Counted from the stretch's first letter, positions 27,301-39,296 are shown. The stretch is 64,000 nt of DNA from Anas platyrhynchos (GCF_047663525.1 NC_092590.1:56194001-56258000), one strand, 5' to 3'. Made by a program: numbers and translations. The notes: generated by a model from the letters alone, not told the origin.

Positions 27301-30300
27301 GATCCTACACAAATTTGATCTGGCTTACGTTATGGATACATATTTCTATCAGAAATAAATATTTCTCACAGTGAAACTCCACAAAGACTTATATATGTGG
27401 AAATGCTTCTCTCAGTCTTCCAAATGTTTTCCATTAAGGACTTTGCTGTTGTTTTCTTTTACCTCCTTTTACTTTTTGGTGATCTTCTGTTCCACTTTTG
27501 AATTCTGGCAGCTGAGTGCTTTGTGTGTGTAAGAAAAGTGTACAAAGCTGTACATACATTTATGTATGCTCTATGTGTTTTTGGCTTGACAAAATCTGCT
27601 AGCAAAGAATGGAGTGGACAGTTGTAGGAAGACTCAGGGTATGGCTCAGCTGGTGTTTAGTAGACTATTGCTAGAAAAAAATCCCAACAAAGTACAATTT
27701 AATAATTTCACATACGTATTAAAATGCGATCTTTTGAGAGTATAATGTGGCTAGCCCAGATAAATTAAGAGGCATGACTAAACTCCAAGTTTTGGTTGCA
27801 GAAACTAGAATTTGATCATAAATCTTTGTGTGAGGGGAAATCATCAGATACAGCTCTGAATGTTACTGATATTGCCGGAAAAGTCATATGCTTCAATAAA
27901 TGCCATGGGTTCTGGTTTCACAAAGGGAGCTCTGGCTTTTTAAATATTAACATGAACATGAAGAATAATAGCTTTGAATGGAAAAAACAAAACAAACAAA
28001 CAAAAAAACACAAAACACCACCAACAAAAATCTCCCTCCAAAACAAGAATATCTACAAAGCCAGCAAATGAAATAAATGGTTTTAAATTTGTCTAGGTTT
28101 GGTTACCTTGCTTTTTGTCTTGTCAATTCCTTGAGAATTAGAGGAGGCTTGATAATTTCCATCTACTATTCAATAACTCACAGCATTTCAATTTTACCTA
28201 GAAAAGAGCGAGTAGCTAGCTCCCCGTCTGTCTGAACTCTCCTGGGAGTACAATTTATGCTCCTCAGTTTTAGAGTGCTGGCTACCTCTAAGATTTTATT
28301 TAAGGTCTAAGATATTTATGAGCTCATTATTTTCATCCCCCAGGAAAGGAATTATCTCTCTGCCACCTTTTGTCTTTAGTAGCTTCACTAATACCATAAC
28401 TATTTTATCAGCATGTTCACAATGACATCTTTAATGTTGTATATCCAAAGGCATTTTTGATGATGAAGTTTTATGGAAATTCAAATCTAGTTTTACTGTG
28501 CTGAAGAGAACAGGAATCACATATTGGTCTGTTGTTCTTACTTCTGTGTTCCTCCTGCTTCAACCTATCAGTTTAACCCAGAAAGATGCTTAGTTGTAAC
28601 TGCAATAATGGGCCTTATTCTAATCTGATATTCATTGATTTCACACATCATTGGTCCAATCAATCCAGTCAATTTCCTGATTTATACTAATATAATTAAA
28701 AGTAGAATCAAGACCATATGAAAAATGTTTACTTTTTTTTTTTTTTCCCCAGTTCCTAAGTTTAAGATTTGCTACCATGATAGTGGATTATAAATAGTGA
28801 TTACTTATTCAACAACTCTTGATAGTATTGTAATTATCATTAGCGTATAGCTTGGAATCTCTGAACACAACACTGAAGACAATATAACCATCCTGGAAAC
28901 ACTGCAATGAGGATAAATAACTGTATATATAAGTGAGTGTGTGAGTATCTCATATAGATGAAACGATGTACAAGGTGCTTCCCAAAGATTAGTCAAAGTT
29001 CAGAAAGTTTGAGGAAAGAAAAAGAAGGAAGCCTGCACTTTGAGAATAAGAATGTTTTCCTACATAGGCTCAGTAAATTAGTAGTGCAATATCACTGTGG
29101 TCCCACAAAGAGATAATTTACAGCATGTATGCTGCTCTTGTGAAACTGTGAGTGTCTCTACATCCACAAATTATCATCATCCAGTCCAGTGGCCTTTCTT
29201 CCAAGGAGGAGAGGAGGAGAAATCTACAGTAAATTCTCTAGGGTAGGATTAAAATTACAACCTTCCAACTTTAGAAATTCATGGTACTATGAATGATTAG
29301 GCACATACAGTGGAAATAGAGAAGCTTTAAAGCATTCTGGTCATAAACGTTGGCTGTATCATGTCTGTGCAGTTATGCTAAAAAAAAAAAAGTGTGTGAG
29401 AGCATGTACAGAGCTGTACAGTGCATGTTTTCTAGACTTTAGATCTGTTTCTGCCATTACATTTATGTAAAATAGTCCTTTGATTGGTTTGGATTGACAA
29501 AACACAGTTGCCCTTTAGTGCAGCCACAAGAGAAGGGAAAGAGAACAGGATGTTTTTTCATCAGTGCAAGAAATATGTCTTCTTTAAGCAGCTGACCTGT
29601 ATTTCCAGACACAGAGGATTTTCATATCAAATAGGACTCGCTAGTGTAGTTCATGGAAAATAAACCAAAGGTGAAAAATCTACTCCTTGCTTTCTGTTCA
29701 TCACAGAGAATGTCAGGGAGATTCCCACATCAGAGGCTTTTATTGCAAGACTTGCTTATCTCAAACTGAAGAGGCAGTTGAAGATGTTTTGGAACAACTT
29801 AATAAATTAATAATAGCAATTATAAGGACTAGAGAGTATTCCCCAAAGTATTTTAAAAGAACTCTGATAGAAATTGCTAAACTGTCACATAGCTCACTGC
29901 TTAAATCACCTTGGTTCCGGTGAAATGGAAGGTAGCTCTACTTACACTGCTCTTTTCCTTAACCCACTTTCCCTAAACCACTTAAATACCCCTTCCACTA
30001 GTAGGAACTGATTAAGTATAGCTATTCTCATATGACTGTATCCTAAAAAAAATATCTCCTGGGTACATGGCACATGCTGGGAGCAGGCCAGTGTCTATGA
30101 ACTATACATTACACTGTTCAAAAAAAAAGAAAAATGTCACACAAGAAAAATAAAGTGCATAAATGAGTGCTTTTGGTAGCTATGAGTGAATCTGCCTAGC
30201 AGATCTTTTCATACTGGAAGTTTCATTAATGTAAGTATGTGGGTTATAAGATGCAGTGTGAATTTATATCTCTACAAGTTTACCACTATAAATTCCCATC

Positions 30301-33300
30301 TAGACCTTATTTCTGTAGCATAAAAAGGACATTCCTTATTTATTTTTGTCCTGTTTTGAAAGCAGCATAAGGTCTGTTGGAAAAAAACAACCTGTTCCCA
30401 CTCCTATTCTAGATTGGGACTGTGCAGACATGCAATTGTATTGTTAATATCATCATATTACTACTCTATAGTCTATGTGAGCAACCTTAGTTCTGACATA
30501 ATGCCTTCTATATTGCTGAAATTGTGTATTACTTCTCTTGTTTTCAGTAATACTCCATTGGCTCAAAGTAATCATTTGGTTCATTACATTTTGGGATACA
30601 AATACAAGATTCCCTGACTTGTCTGGCTCACAGTAATGCAAAGTTAATTCTGATGTATTTGAGTATGTTTTCTTCTGATTATCTTATGATGCTCTTGGCT
30701 TTCAACCGTATCAAATTAATATTCATATTGCATTTGCTGGAACAGATTTTGAACATATCCTATTCATGGTATCGAGTATTCCATAGACTGTATTTGTTGA
30801 AGCACTAACATATTTAATTGAGGTTTCAATAGACTGTGAATTACAAGATGAATTTTGTATGTTCATATCTATGCTACTTATCTGGAATCTTAGACTTACT
30901 TATACCTTTTCTTTAATGAAAATGAATGTAGCCCAGAGTCAGCAAATATGCAGAGCACCTGGCTACTCTGTGGGCTGCTGAATTCTCTGTTAGCAAAGAC
31001 CTGAATTGGGGTTTTGGCCTTGACCCCCAGCAGCAATGGTTGTCTTCCCACAGACCAGCAGCCATTCCTGATACAGCAGCAGCCACGCATCCCCATGGGT
31101 TGGGCTGGGACACATGGTCAGCAGTTGGTACAGCTTTTGCTACTGCAAAGGTGTTTTGTGTTTCTCCTAGAGGAAAGGTTGAATTTGAGTATCTGGCTTG
31201 ACTCACTTGGTTCATGCTAAGAGAAATGCAGAAGTAGAAAAATAGCTTAGATGCTGGAAGCAAAGGGAAATAGCTACAGTTCTTAGACACAGAAATTTTG
31301 GACTTTCCAGTAACATGAAAAGTGGGGTAGCTTGGTTAAAACACATGCTTTAAATTGCTAAAAGACCTGCAGCCACTAAGCAATTGGGTGGTAACTTCAT
31401 GACTCATCCTGAAAGAAGAATGTTATGGGATCACGGTGACAACCAAGACTCAGAATAAAACCTCAGGGTTTCTGGCCTGCTGTTGTTTTCTGGACTGTTT
31501 AGACTTCGTGACATCCATAGCATCTGATATAAGTGCGCTTGACAACTATAATTTGCACATAAGAAACAATAAGACAAATTTCCCCTCGGTCATTTGAGTT
31601 CCTATATTGTTTTCTGTGCTACCCTATTAAAATAATAGTTCCTGACCTAGAAGATTAGAAGTAGGCCAAAATCTGCCATATCTTGATGTATTGCTACAGC
31701 TTCAGGTTAGATGCCAGGTTGGAAATAGGCCCAGTCCCTGGCTCAGCAGTGTCAGGGCTGGCATCTCAATGAATGCAGACTCGGTCCTCCTTGTGTTCTG
31801 TGGCACCTGCTCTTTTTAGCAAAGAGGACAGGCAGGATGCATCCTCTACAGCACCAAATATGTGCAGAGCCAAGAAAGGAGAAATTTGTTTAATCTCGGC
31901 TAAGTGAACCATCACATATTTTATTCTGATCCTTCCTAGTTAGTTCTTGACATAGCTGTATAGTTGTCTCTGCCTCTGCAACGTAGATGAATAATGCTGA
32001 GAACAGCAAAGCTTGTCACGGTGTTCAGTATTCAACACAGACGTATGTGTTTCTAAGATGCAATGTTTTGAGAGAAAAATGTGAAGCCTAATTACCACTT
32101 TGGGTCTTTTGCTGTTTCAGAAGGGAGAATAAAATCTATGGGAGACAGGTAATTTTAGGGAGCTTTTTATAGCCCCTGTATGCTTTCAGTAGATAACTGA
32201 TACGTGAGGGGCCATTTCTCTGCTCCGTTTGCATGCGTGCAGAGCAGCCTTACACACGGGCTCTGAAGGGAATATCAGCCTTCATTCCCATTCTCTTCAG
32301 GTTCAGCCTGAGGGTGGAATATGACCCACTGCTATTTTTAAACCTACCCCAGTTTTGTTTTAACTTTGTCTTCCATACTCAGCTGCTTAATTACCAAGAT
32401 CCAAACCCCATTTGTTAATTGCATTTGTAAAGGAGAGAAGCGCAGTTGATATCAAAAGTGGGGAAAGGATACGGGTAAATATAAACGGCACAGTTCTTCC
32501 TCTTGTTATGAACTCAGGAGAAATCTATCTGTAGGTTAACAGAAGTTATGGATGGTCAGGGACAGGGTGGATCTGGAGTTGAAATGCTGTGTGTTCTACT
32601 GTAGTTCTTTGAAAAATGCATTGCATCAAAATGTCATTAGCCTGGCATCTCTACTTCTGTGTTTCCTTATGTGTATCCCAGCAGGACACCATGTCTGCGT
32701 GTCAGCGTGCTAGCTGCATCGCCATGTCTCTGCCTGTTTCTGAAGTGCATGCTCTCATCTCTGTTAAGTGCTGTACAACCCCCAGTTACTCTCCCTGTGT
32801 GTATGGCAAGTTATCTGAGGCACACTGTCTGGGCCATCCTTATGTGAGAATGAATTGGGAAGTTCACATTCTGAATTTCACTTGGTTCTGCTTAACTGGC
32901 CACCTGCAGCTTTTCATGTTCTGGAGACTCTTAGTTACCCCCATATTTGCATGCTTTTGCATTTTCACTGCTAGTAGACTTTTAGAGAGCAATTTAGTGG
33001 CCTACCCTCAAGCTGTTTTCCATGAAGTCTTGGGATCAATGTGTTGTGGTCTGGCTAGTGCCAAGAGGAAGTGAAAGACCAGAACGTGGTTAGTACTTGC
33101 AGGACCCCGCAATGTGTGTCTGCATCTATAGGCACTGAAATCCCCTTGAAAACTGGCTGTGCACTTCTGTCTCGCATTCAGATAGCTCTCAGTGATCTTC
33201 AAACCTGCATATTCAAAGCATAACCCTCTGCAGATGTATTTGTTGTTTAGCAGTGTGGATAAAAATATTTTACCTTTTCCTAGTGAAGACCAACAAACAA

Positions 33301-33396
33301 CAGGTTCCACTTAGCACACAGGCCAGGAAGATACTGCCCATAATTCCTGAACAAGAACATGGTCATCTGAGTGCATCAGCTGTAGAAGGTAAGTAA
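16179..33396 (+). CDS. TMEM156: TMEM156, single-pass membrane glycoprotein (6 exons read)
   Basis: Coding exons: 16179-16278, 20620-20901, 22443-22703, 23847-23954, 27077-27181 and 33284-33388, all with GT-AG borders and all joined in phase 1. They give about 320 residues (human is about 296, from memory). Residues 10-29 form an N-terminal hydrophobic signal or anchor. Residues 34-214 form a cysteine-rich extracellular region with eight N-glycosylation sequons. Residues 222-241 form a transmembrane helix, followed by a basic cytoplasmic tail of about 80 residues with the conserved-looking KILPIIPE. The match to human rests on the N-terminal FILCLPEFFK, CINISLQLE before the membrane, the membrane segment and the tail. 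The molecular function of the family is unknown. The end given is the stop reached if the last donor is not used; see the exon 6 and 39297 entries. Confidence 0.85.
18316..18446 (+). repeat. A27 tract and T29 tract, inverted pair
   Basis: A run of 27 A (18316-18342) is followed about 75 bases later by a run of 29 T (18418-18446). Together they can form an intramolecular A:T stem in the TMEM156 intron 1 transcript. Lengths of such runs are error-prone in assemblies. Confidence 0.9.
18911..18944 (+). repeat. Perfect 17-base tandem duplication
   Basis: The unit taaagatcttttgagag occurs twice, back to back, without mismatch. Confidence 0.95.
20620..20901 (+). CDS. TMEM156: TMEM156 coding exon 2 (extracellular)
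   Basis: 282 bases, phase 1 to phase 1. It begins after tttgtttttcag and ends at aaaaaaa|gtaagt. The exon starts ANTIIVSCMDTC, paralleling LELSCLEVC in human TMEM156. It carries sequons NTT, NNS, NQT and NHS and eight cysteines, including a CIC pair, consistent with a disulfide-bonded ectodomain. Confidence 0.85.
20902..22442 (+). other. TMEM156: TMEM156 intron 2
   Basis: A 1.5 kb intron with a 21-base T run (21077-21097). The open frames at 21620-21871 and 21985-22224 show no splice-phase match and no recognisable content. Confidence 0.8.
22443..22703 (+). CDS. TMEM156: TMEM156 coding exon 3 (extracellular)
   Basis: 261 bases, phase 1 to phase 1; acceptor tttaatttgtag, donor gtggaat|gtaagt. 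It encodes a membrane-proximal ectodomain with sequons NFT, NST, NHS and NIS. KYFNFTM aligns with QHFNFSV and DDQNDCINISLQLE with a very similar human stretch. It has two cysteines, one in the CINISL block. Confidence 0.9.
23492..23524 (+). repeat. (GTTT)n microsatellite
   Basis: Imperfect gttt repeats with one attt interruption, abutting the palindrome cluster to the right. Confidence 0.85.
23525..23588. repeat. Cluster of short palindromes
   Basis: A perfect 12-base palindrome, aataggcctatt (23543-23554), is followed by a 9-base inverted repeat, ataggtcta (23558-23566) with tagacctat (23580-23588), around an AT-rich loop. A related aataagtaggcct lies at 23525-23537. The units look like diverged copies of one another in both orientations. 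Confidence 0.85.
23847..23954 (+). CDS. TMEM156: TMEM156 coding exon 4 (transmembrane)
   Basis: 108 bases, phase 1 to phase 1; acceptor tttttctggacag, donor aaaact|gtaagt. It encodes PMCMAK and the helix IIWLSMILVIIVFTISIVIY, then KIVYENGQN. Basic residues on both sides and the upstream glycosylation sequons indicate type I topology. It matches the human segment with CSMKITWYILV. Confidence 0.88.
23955..27076 (+). other. TMEM156: TMEM156 intron 4
   Basis: A 3.1 kb AT-rich intron without recognised elements. Short open frames (24580-24777, 26450-26749 on both strands) have no phase-compatible splice sites that I could support. Confidence 0.75.
27077..27181 (+). CDS. TMEM156: TMEM156 coding exon 5 (cytoplasmic)
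   Basis: 105 bases, phase 1 to phase 1; acceptor gtttaaaacag, donor ttcctg|gtaagt. It encodes CKHRGAAAVYTIQSKKDSRH, then ATTTISPTKIHLFP. The acceptor has a weak pyrimidine tract, but frame, phase and length fit, and the human tail has a comparable segment ahead of its proline-rich end. The sequence is basic and Ser/Thr-rich. Confidence 0.75.
27182..33283 (+). other. TMEM156: TMEM156 intron 5
   Basis: The longest TMEM156 intron, 6.1 kb. It holds a 78-codon open frame (29687-29923) next to a good acceptor-like site, and a 152-codon open frame (32616-33074). Neither matches the required phase together with a donor, so both are left as intron. Confidence 0.7.
33284..33396 (+). CDS. TMEM156: TMEM156 coding exon 6 (tail) and ambiguous end
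   Basis: The acceptor is ttttcctag at 33283. It encodes KTNKQQVPLSTQARKILPII, then PEQEHGHLSASAVE. KILPIIPE corresponds to the human C-terminal EVLPPIPEL. At 33388 a strong donor, gaag|gtaagt, keeps phase 1 and would give a 105-base exon. If it is not used, the frame adds Gly-Lys and stops at 33394-33396. The protein therefore extends past the remembered human end by either route. AATAAA-like signals follow near 33483 and 33787. Confidence 0.75.
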
Positions 33397-33420
33397 ATAC
33401 CTTGCAATAGTCAGATTATT

Positions 33421-33440
33421 GTTTGTTTGTTTGTTTGTTT
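33421..33440 (+). repeat. (GTTT)5 microsatellite
   Basis: Five perfect gttt units, 32 bases after the exon 6 donor of TMEM156. Confidence 0.95.
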
Positions 33441-36400
33441 AGCCTCATATTTTCAGAATTAGGGGTAAGCAATATCTGCTCAAAATAAATTACGACTTCT
33501 TCTAGCCAAACATATGAGATGACAAACCGGAAAATGTGTTTTGTGAGAGCTAGATGTCAAGAAAACAAAATCAATTTTCCTTCTGGTACCAAGAGTGATC
33601 TATAAACTAATCTGTTAGCCTTTTACACCCTGCGTGCCCCTGAAGGCAGCCCTGCTAATTCTGACACTATTTTTCTGGTGCAGAACATTGAGTCCTAGAC
33701 TTCAGCATTGTGCTGACATTTGTTTCTGACAAGAGCAGAAGAAAGAGGCAATTTTCAGATGATCTCTGAAGAGAATCATGTGTTTGAAATAAATAGTTGA
33801 CTGGTAAAATTCACAAAATAAAATAAAATAATTGCTCTGTTATTACACCAGCCAGAATAAGTGACAAGATGTTGGCTTCAGCTTGGAACTAAAACTAGTA
33901 CGCCACTTCTAGCTTTCTTCAGCCATACTGTACTCCAGTTATTGTTTCAGGAAGTCCAGATGTAATGAAACAAGTTGGAAGAGAAATGTACAGTAAGAGA
34001 TACCTCTTCCTGGCAATACTTGTAATGCCTTGAAGCAGATTACTCAAATAAGTGATAAAAACACAATAATTTTTCAGTTGCATACTTGGGGTTATGGCTA
34101 TTTGCATAGATTCATATTACTACACACGGTGAGTTTTTTAGGTTAAAGCACAAGAAGTCCTTCTCTACATGTATTTAAACTGGATGGAGTTTTATTGAAA
34201 ATGCAGTATCATATCATATCATCCTTTTAATATGTTAAAAAGTTGATGTATGGTTTGGTTTTTGTGCCTCACATGGACCCATAAACAGTGAGGTTGTGTG
34301 TTGACAGCAGAGCTAAAGAAGCAATTTGGAACAGTGTTGTTGGCAAAAGGTGAGGTACTTTCACAATAAATTAATAATTGATCTAGGCTATTGTTTGGCT
34401 TCTGAGAGAGACGAGCTGCGTTACGGGACAGCATATTGTCATAATTAAAAATGCTGACAGCTTTTTAATGGCACCCATTCATAGATCTTATGAGGACTTG
34501 CAAAGATGGAAAGTTGGCATTGTTACCATCCTAAAATGAGGCTATCAGGAGGCAGAGAAAGATAACTTGACTTGGGAAGTCAGTGACACAGGCAACAGCA
34601 GTTCTCAGACCATCTGTGTTCATCTGCCGTTTGGATGTCATGAGCTTTCTCAGAGCCCCAGCAACCTTTCTGTAGGACACCTTCCTTTCTTCAGGGGCTT
34701 CTCCCATCCACTTCAGTACAAGCCCTCTTCTTTTTCTGATAGGTGTGAACTACCTTGCAGGTAGTATCTTCCTGGCCCCCCGTCTGCCATGTACCTGCCC
34801 ACCTTAATTGTTCCCTGTGAAGACAGGCAGCGGTTACTCTTGGGTTAGAAATGGGCATTTCTGAGGTTGCAATAGCATGTATTACTGAGGGGGTGGGTAA
34901 TCAGTAATGTTCACTGCCTCGTTTATCCTGTACAATGGTTGAGCAGTAGCAAACTATGTCTGTCCAGGATATTGGCTTCACCAAAACTCATCTTTTAGAA
35001 GCAGGAAGCAAAATGCTGTGGTCCATTCCCATGCAAATTTAACTTCTGTGTTCCTGGAAATGGGAGTAACCATTCAGACTGACCTGCTAGCACTCCTTTG
35101 GCTGTTATTGTATTGCACGTTATGTATTAAAGGGTAAAAAGGAGAGATGGAGCAGCTTTGCAGGTTTTTTGATTGCTCTGTGAAGTAATATCTGAGATTC
35201 AGGACACTTTGGGATGAAGTAATAATCCATTTGCTTAAACTCTGGGCCTGTCACTGAAAGATGAGGAGTCCTGAGAAACCCCAAATATCTTGTGCCAGTG
35301 CTGTGCTGCACTGAAGCAGGCTTGTTTTCCTGGGCATAACACAATCTTCTGTCAGAACCGCTGCTGGCAGTGACGTGAAATGGATGTGATGCTTGGGATT
35401 AATGCTTGATAGTATTTTAATGTTACGTAACATTGTGTGGAAAGATTATTGAAGGGTGTGGCTGGAGAAGGACTAACTTGTGCCTGGAGAGACAAGAACT
35501 TAGATCTAGATCTTGCCTTTTGTTGCAACTGGGTTTTGAATAATATTTCTCACAGGAATACTGTCTCGAAGCTAAATACCTTGCAGAACCAACAAAGGCA
35601 CTTTCTGTTTAGTCTTGCTTCATTTCCTGCAAAGAAACACTTCCCCCTTCCTCCAAAAGGGTCAGATTCAACTCCTCGCTACCCATGCTTGTGGGCAGCT
35701 CAGTAGATAACAGCGCTGCAGGGACAACCTACAGGACAGCTTGCTGGCTGGAGGACCTCTGGGTTACTTCATCTGTGGAAGGAGGCTGCGATCTACTTGA
35801 GCCATGAGTGCTAGGGTCATCTGTATTAAGTCAGCCCAGGCTGTCAGCTGAGTTCTCTTTGCTTGACCAGGACATCTCTTCCTCTTCTTTGTAGAGGAGC
35901 ACATTTGAAAATGCTTTGGCTGTTGAGGTGGGCTTCAGGCAAGCCACTTGTCTTTGAGTTGTGCTTTTCCTGATTTCCAGGTAGCCACATTTGTGCTCAT
36001 AGAAAACATTAACCACAGCCCAGCACAGAATGTTTATCTGATTCTTCTGAGGTTAGCTACGCAGCGGTGCAGTAGGTGGAACAGCAGCTACGAGACAGAG
36101 GAAGAGGAAGGCTCGCTCTTATCACCGTGAGCTGGAGAACCTGCTGGTGGCCTCAGCAATGTCCCTTAGCCTGGGGCTCATAGGCAACACATTGCCTGAA
36201 CGACTCCACAGCATTGTTTGTAGCCACAGAAAATTAGCAAGTTAAAATCCAGACTAGACAGGAGAGCAAAGCATAAGGCACATTACTCTCTCATTGGCCA
36301 TTGTGCTATAAAGTATTTGTCTTGCAAATAGATGGAAGCAGATAAAGAGTTGATGACACATTGCTGCTTTCTGCTGAGTTTTTTGTTTTATGTCAGGAAA

Positions 36401-37373
36401 TAGTCTTCATTTTGTTTGTTAAGGATTCAGAAATAAACAATCCTTATTTTTAACAAACAACATTGAAAGCAATGTAAGTTTTTAAGGTGAGAAATACAAG
36501 GGGACTTTTTGTAGTTTCCTGTACCTCAGTATCTCTGAGAGTTCTGAAATGAAATTTTAATATGATTGATTTTTCAATCAGAAGTAGCCTATAGTTAGCC
36601 ACAAACTAGACTTTACTGCTTTTAAACCTAGTAGGAAAAGACCTGATCCAAAATGTAGTGAAGGCAGGAGTGGGTCTCTCTGTTGGCATCATTAAACTTC
36701 ATTCATGACAAGAATATATTAAATAAATTAACTAAAAATAAGGGTGATCTCCTCCTGAATGCCTAAAAAACAAAATGAAGACTGGCAGTGTGATAGTAAC
36801 CAACGAACAGCAAGTAATGGTGCGTGCATTTCTGTGCACACATACACCAACAGGCACACTGATAAAAATTCACCATCCTCTGTACCCATACACCTTTGGC
36901 AAAGGAGAATCTTTTCAGTAGAGGTCACTTGAATATCTCCGTGTATTTTCAGGGAAAATATGATTATTACATGGGAGTGCTGAACTTCAGAATCCCTCTC
37001 TGTTTCTGCCATCTTTCATTAAACAGCCACATTAGCAACTGTCCTGGAAAAAATGAATGAGCCAAATCTCTCAGCTGCTTTAAGACAGTTCTCTGTTTAT
37101 GCACGACAGCTGTAGATGTTTTTCCTTAGTGCTGTCAAGCGGTGACATAAGAATTACTGCAGATTTCAGGGCTGCTTTTATTTGGTTAGAAAGCATGAAC
37201 ATTTTATTCAGGGCAAATATTTGCGTGAGGAGGTAGTGCTGTTCAGGGGACAGCCTGCTAGAATAAAGCTCTGGAGACCCAACTTTTTTTTGTCTCTGCC
37301 CATGACTCCTCATTACTAATTGCACCATGGTAATCACAGTTTATCCCAGCTAAAACAAAGAGACTGTGTTGTG

Positions 37374-37444
37374 CTTTTAACTTATGAAGCACTACTTGCA
37401 TCAAACAGTACTTTTAACTTATAGAGCGCTACTTACATCAACTA
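37374..37444 (+). repeat. Imperfect 37-base tandem duplication
   Basis: The block beginning cttttaacttatgaagcact at 37374 recurs at 37411 as cttttaacttatagagcgct, and similarity continues through acttgcatcaa/acttacatcaa. Two copies are present with a few substitutions. Confidence 0.85.
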
Positions 37445-38336
37445 TTATTTTTAGCAGCTCTAAAATGCTGTGAGATGTTTATCTGGGTCTGCTGCTTTAT
37501 TTATTTATTTATATTTCTGAAGCATCAGTGGTGAATATCCTCCTTGTGATAAATGGAAAGACAGAAACTTGAAGCTGCACTGCTAGCAAGAAATCTGGAA
37601 GAGCAGATCAGAAGAATAAATACTGAATTTATGTATGAAAGCTAGGCGACTAGCTCCCTTTCCCTAAAGAAATTAGCATGGCAAACCATAGGAAGGCTAA
37701 CATTTCTGAATGCACTGGGTTCAATGGCACTTCCTTAAAACAGTGGAGGCAAAGAATTATTGCAGTAAGGAATAAAAGTGGGCAAGTAAGTGTCAAGTCA
37801 CTATTCCCATTAAAACAACCCTATGTTTTAATGCCTTTAATGTTTTAAAACAGCCTCTCCGAAGGGCATTGGGCAAGACGATTTTGCTGATGGTTAGCCC
37901 TGAAACCACTGTTAAGTAGGAAAGGTTTTGGTTAAACTTATCCTTTGAGGCTGAAGCAAGCACGTCCCAAGGAGCAACTTCTCTCCAGTCCTGTCCTTGG
38001 TGGTGGTCTGTCCTTCCCCTATGGTGGGGCTGTGTGGAGTCCAGGCAGACTGGTGCAGGACTTGCTGGACTTTTCTGTACCACAGACACTCTTAAACCTT
38101 ACAGTGACCAGGGCAGAGTAATAACCATGTGTTATGGCATGAAGAGTAACTGTGAGCCCTCCCCTACAGTGTTTCTATCCTCTATCTTTCCAGGCAGCAT
38201 TGTATTCTCCAAATCAAAAGGAGTGTTAAAGGATTTCATGGGTGACTAAGGACAGAACAAAGTTCTGCCTTATTGGGGGACCTTAGAGACAGACACAGAA
38301 CTGACAGCTTTGGGATGAAGTGCTGCCATGTTATAA

Positions 38337-38670
38337 GGAAATAAAGGAAAGAAAAGAAGAAAGAATAAGTAAGAGAAAGAAAGAAAGAAAAAGAAGGAAG
38401 AGAAAGAAAAAGGAAAGTAAAGAAAGAACAGAGAAATAGGAAGGAAGGAAGGAAGGAAGGAAGGAAGGAAGGAAGGAAGGAAGGAAGGAAGGAAGGAAGG
38501 AAGGAAGGAAGGAAGGAAGGAAGGAAGGAAGGAAGGAAGGAAGGAAGGAAGGAAAGAAAAGAAAGAAAGAAAGGAGAAGCAAAAAAAAAAGGAAAAGGGA
38601 AAGAAAAAAGAGAAAAGAAAAAAGAAAGAAAAAGAAAGGAAGAAAAGGAAAGAAAGAAGGGAGAGGGAAA
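38337..38670 (+). repeat. Polypurine tract with (GGAA)29 core
   Basis: More than 300 bases of nearly pure A/G. The core at 38439-38554 is 29 uninterrupted ggaa units; the flanks are degenerate aaag/aagg repeats. The tract generates artificial Ser/Phe/Leu-Pro-rich open frames on the minus strand (38236-38880 and overlapping frames), which should not be read as genes. Confidence 0.97.
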
Positions 38671-38701
38671 ACTCCATGTCCTACAGCCTACAGTGGTGGA
38701 C

Positions 38702-38720
38702 TTGTTGTTGTTGTTGTTGT
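38702..38720 (+). repeat. (TTG)6 microsatellite
   Basis: Six ttg units, 30 bases after the polypurine tract. Confidence 0.95.
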
Positions 38721-39296
38721 GGTAGTAAAAACTGTCCAGTGTCATGCTCTGAGCTGCTGTTGGATCAAATTCCCACAAATTGGTCACTGTTACCTCAAAC
38801 ACTTTATTTACTACATCAGTCTTTTTGACAGTCAGTTCCCCAAGGACAAGATGAAATAACCTTAATGTCCTCCCTCCCATTCATTTTCTTAATAAAAGTG
38901 GTTGAGGTGTCAAAGGCTGCATAAAAGCTAATGAAAGTTCCACATCAGCAATTGCCAACAATTTTTAGTGCACTTCCCTTTGCCATCGGCATCTCCATCT
39001 CTCTTTGTGAAGAGCTTTCAGATCCTCGAATACGTAAGGTGCTTCACGGCTCTGTACTTCTTCCTGAGTGGCAGTGTAGCTGTACAGTTAAACAAGACAA
39101 GTTGGCCTCTCAGTGAATGCATAATTTAAGGCACAATCTTATCTTCAGGTGAAATGGATTATAAAATTGGAGCATAAGGTAGATGACAGGTAACTGACAG
39201 GGACGATGCACTGGGGAAGAACGTGTATGGCTGAAAGGATGAGAAACTCTTTTGCAGAAAATAGAAGAATTGATGCCTCCCTTTTCTCTCTTGCAG

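Noticed and set aside
32616..33074. A 152-codon cysteine-containing plus-strand open frame just before TMEM156 exon 6
   Set aside because: No acceptor and donor pair in phase 1 brackets it, and no resemblance to TMEM156 or any protein I know; treated as chance.
38236..38880. A 214-codon minus-strand open frame, very rich in Phe, Leu, Ser and Pro, plus overlapping frames
   Set aside because: It is the translation of the (GGAA)n polypurine tract on the opposite strand; a 4-base repeat read in triplets gives a repeating peptide without any gene signal.
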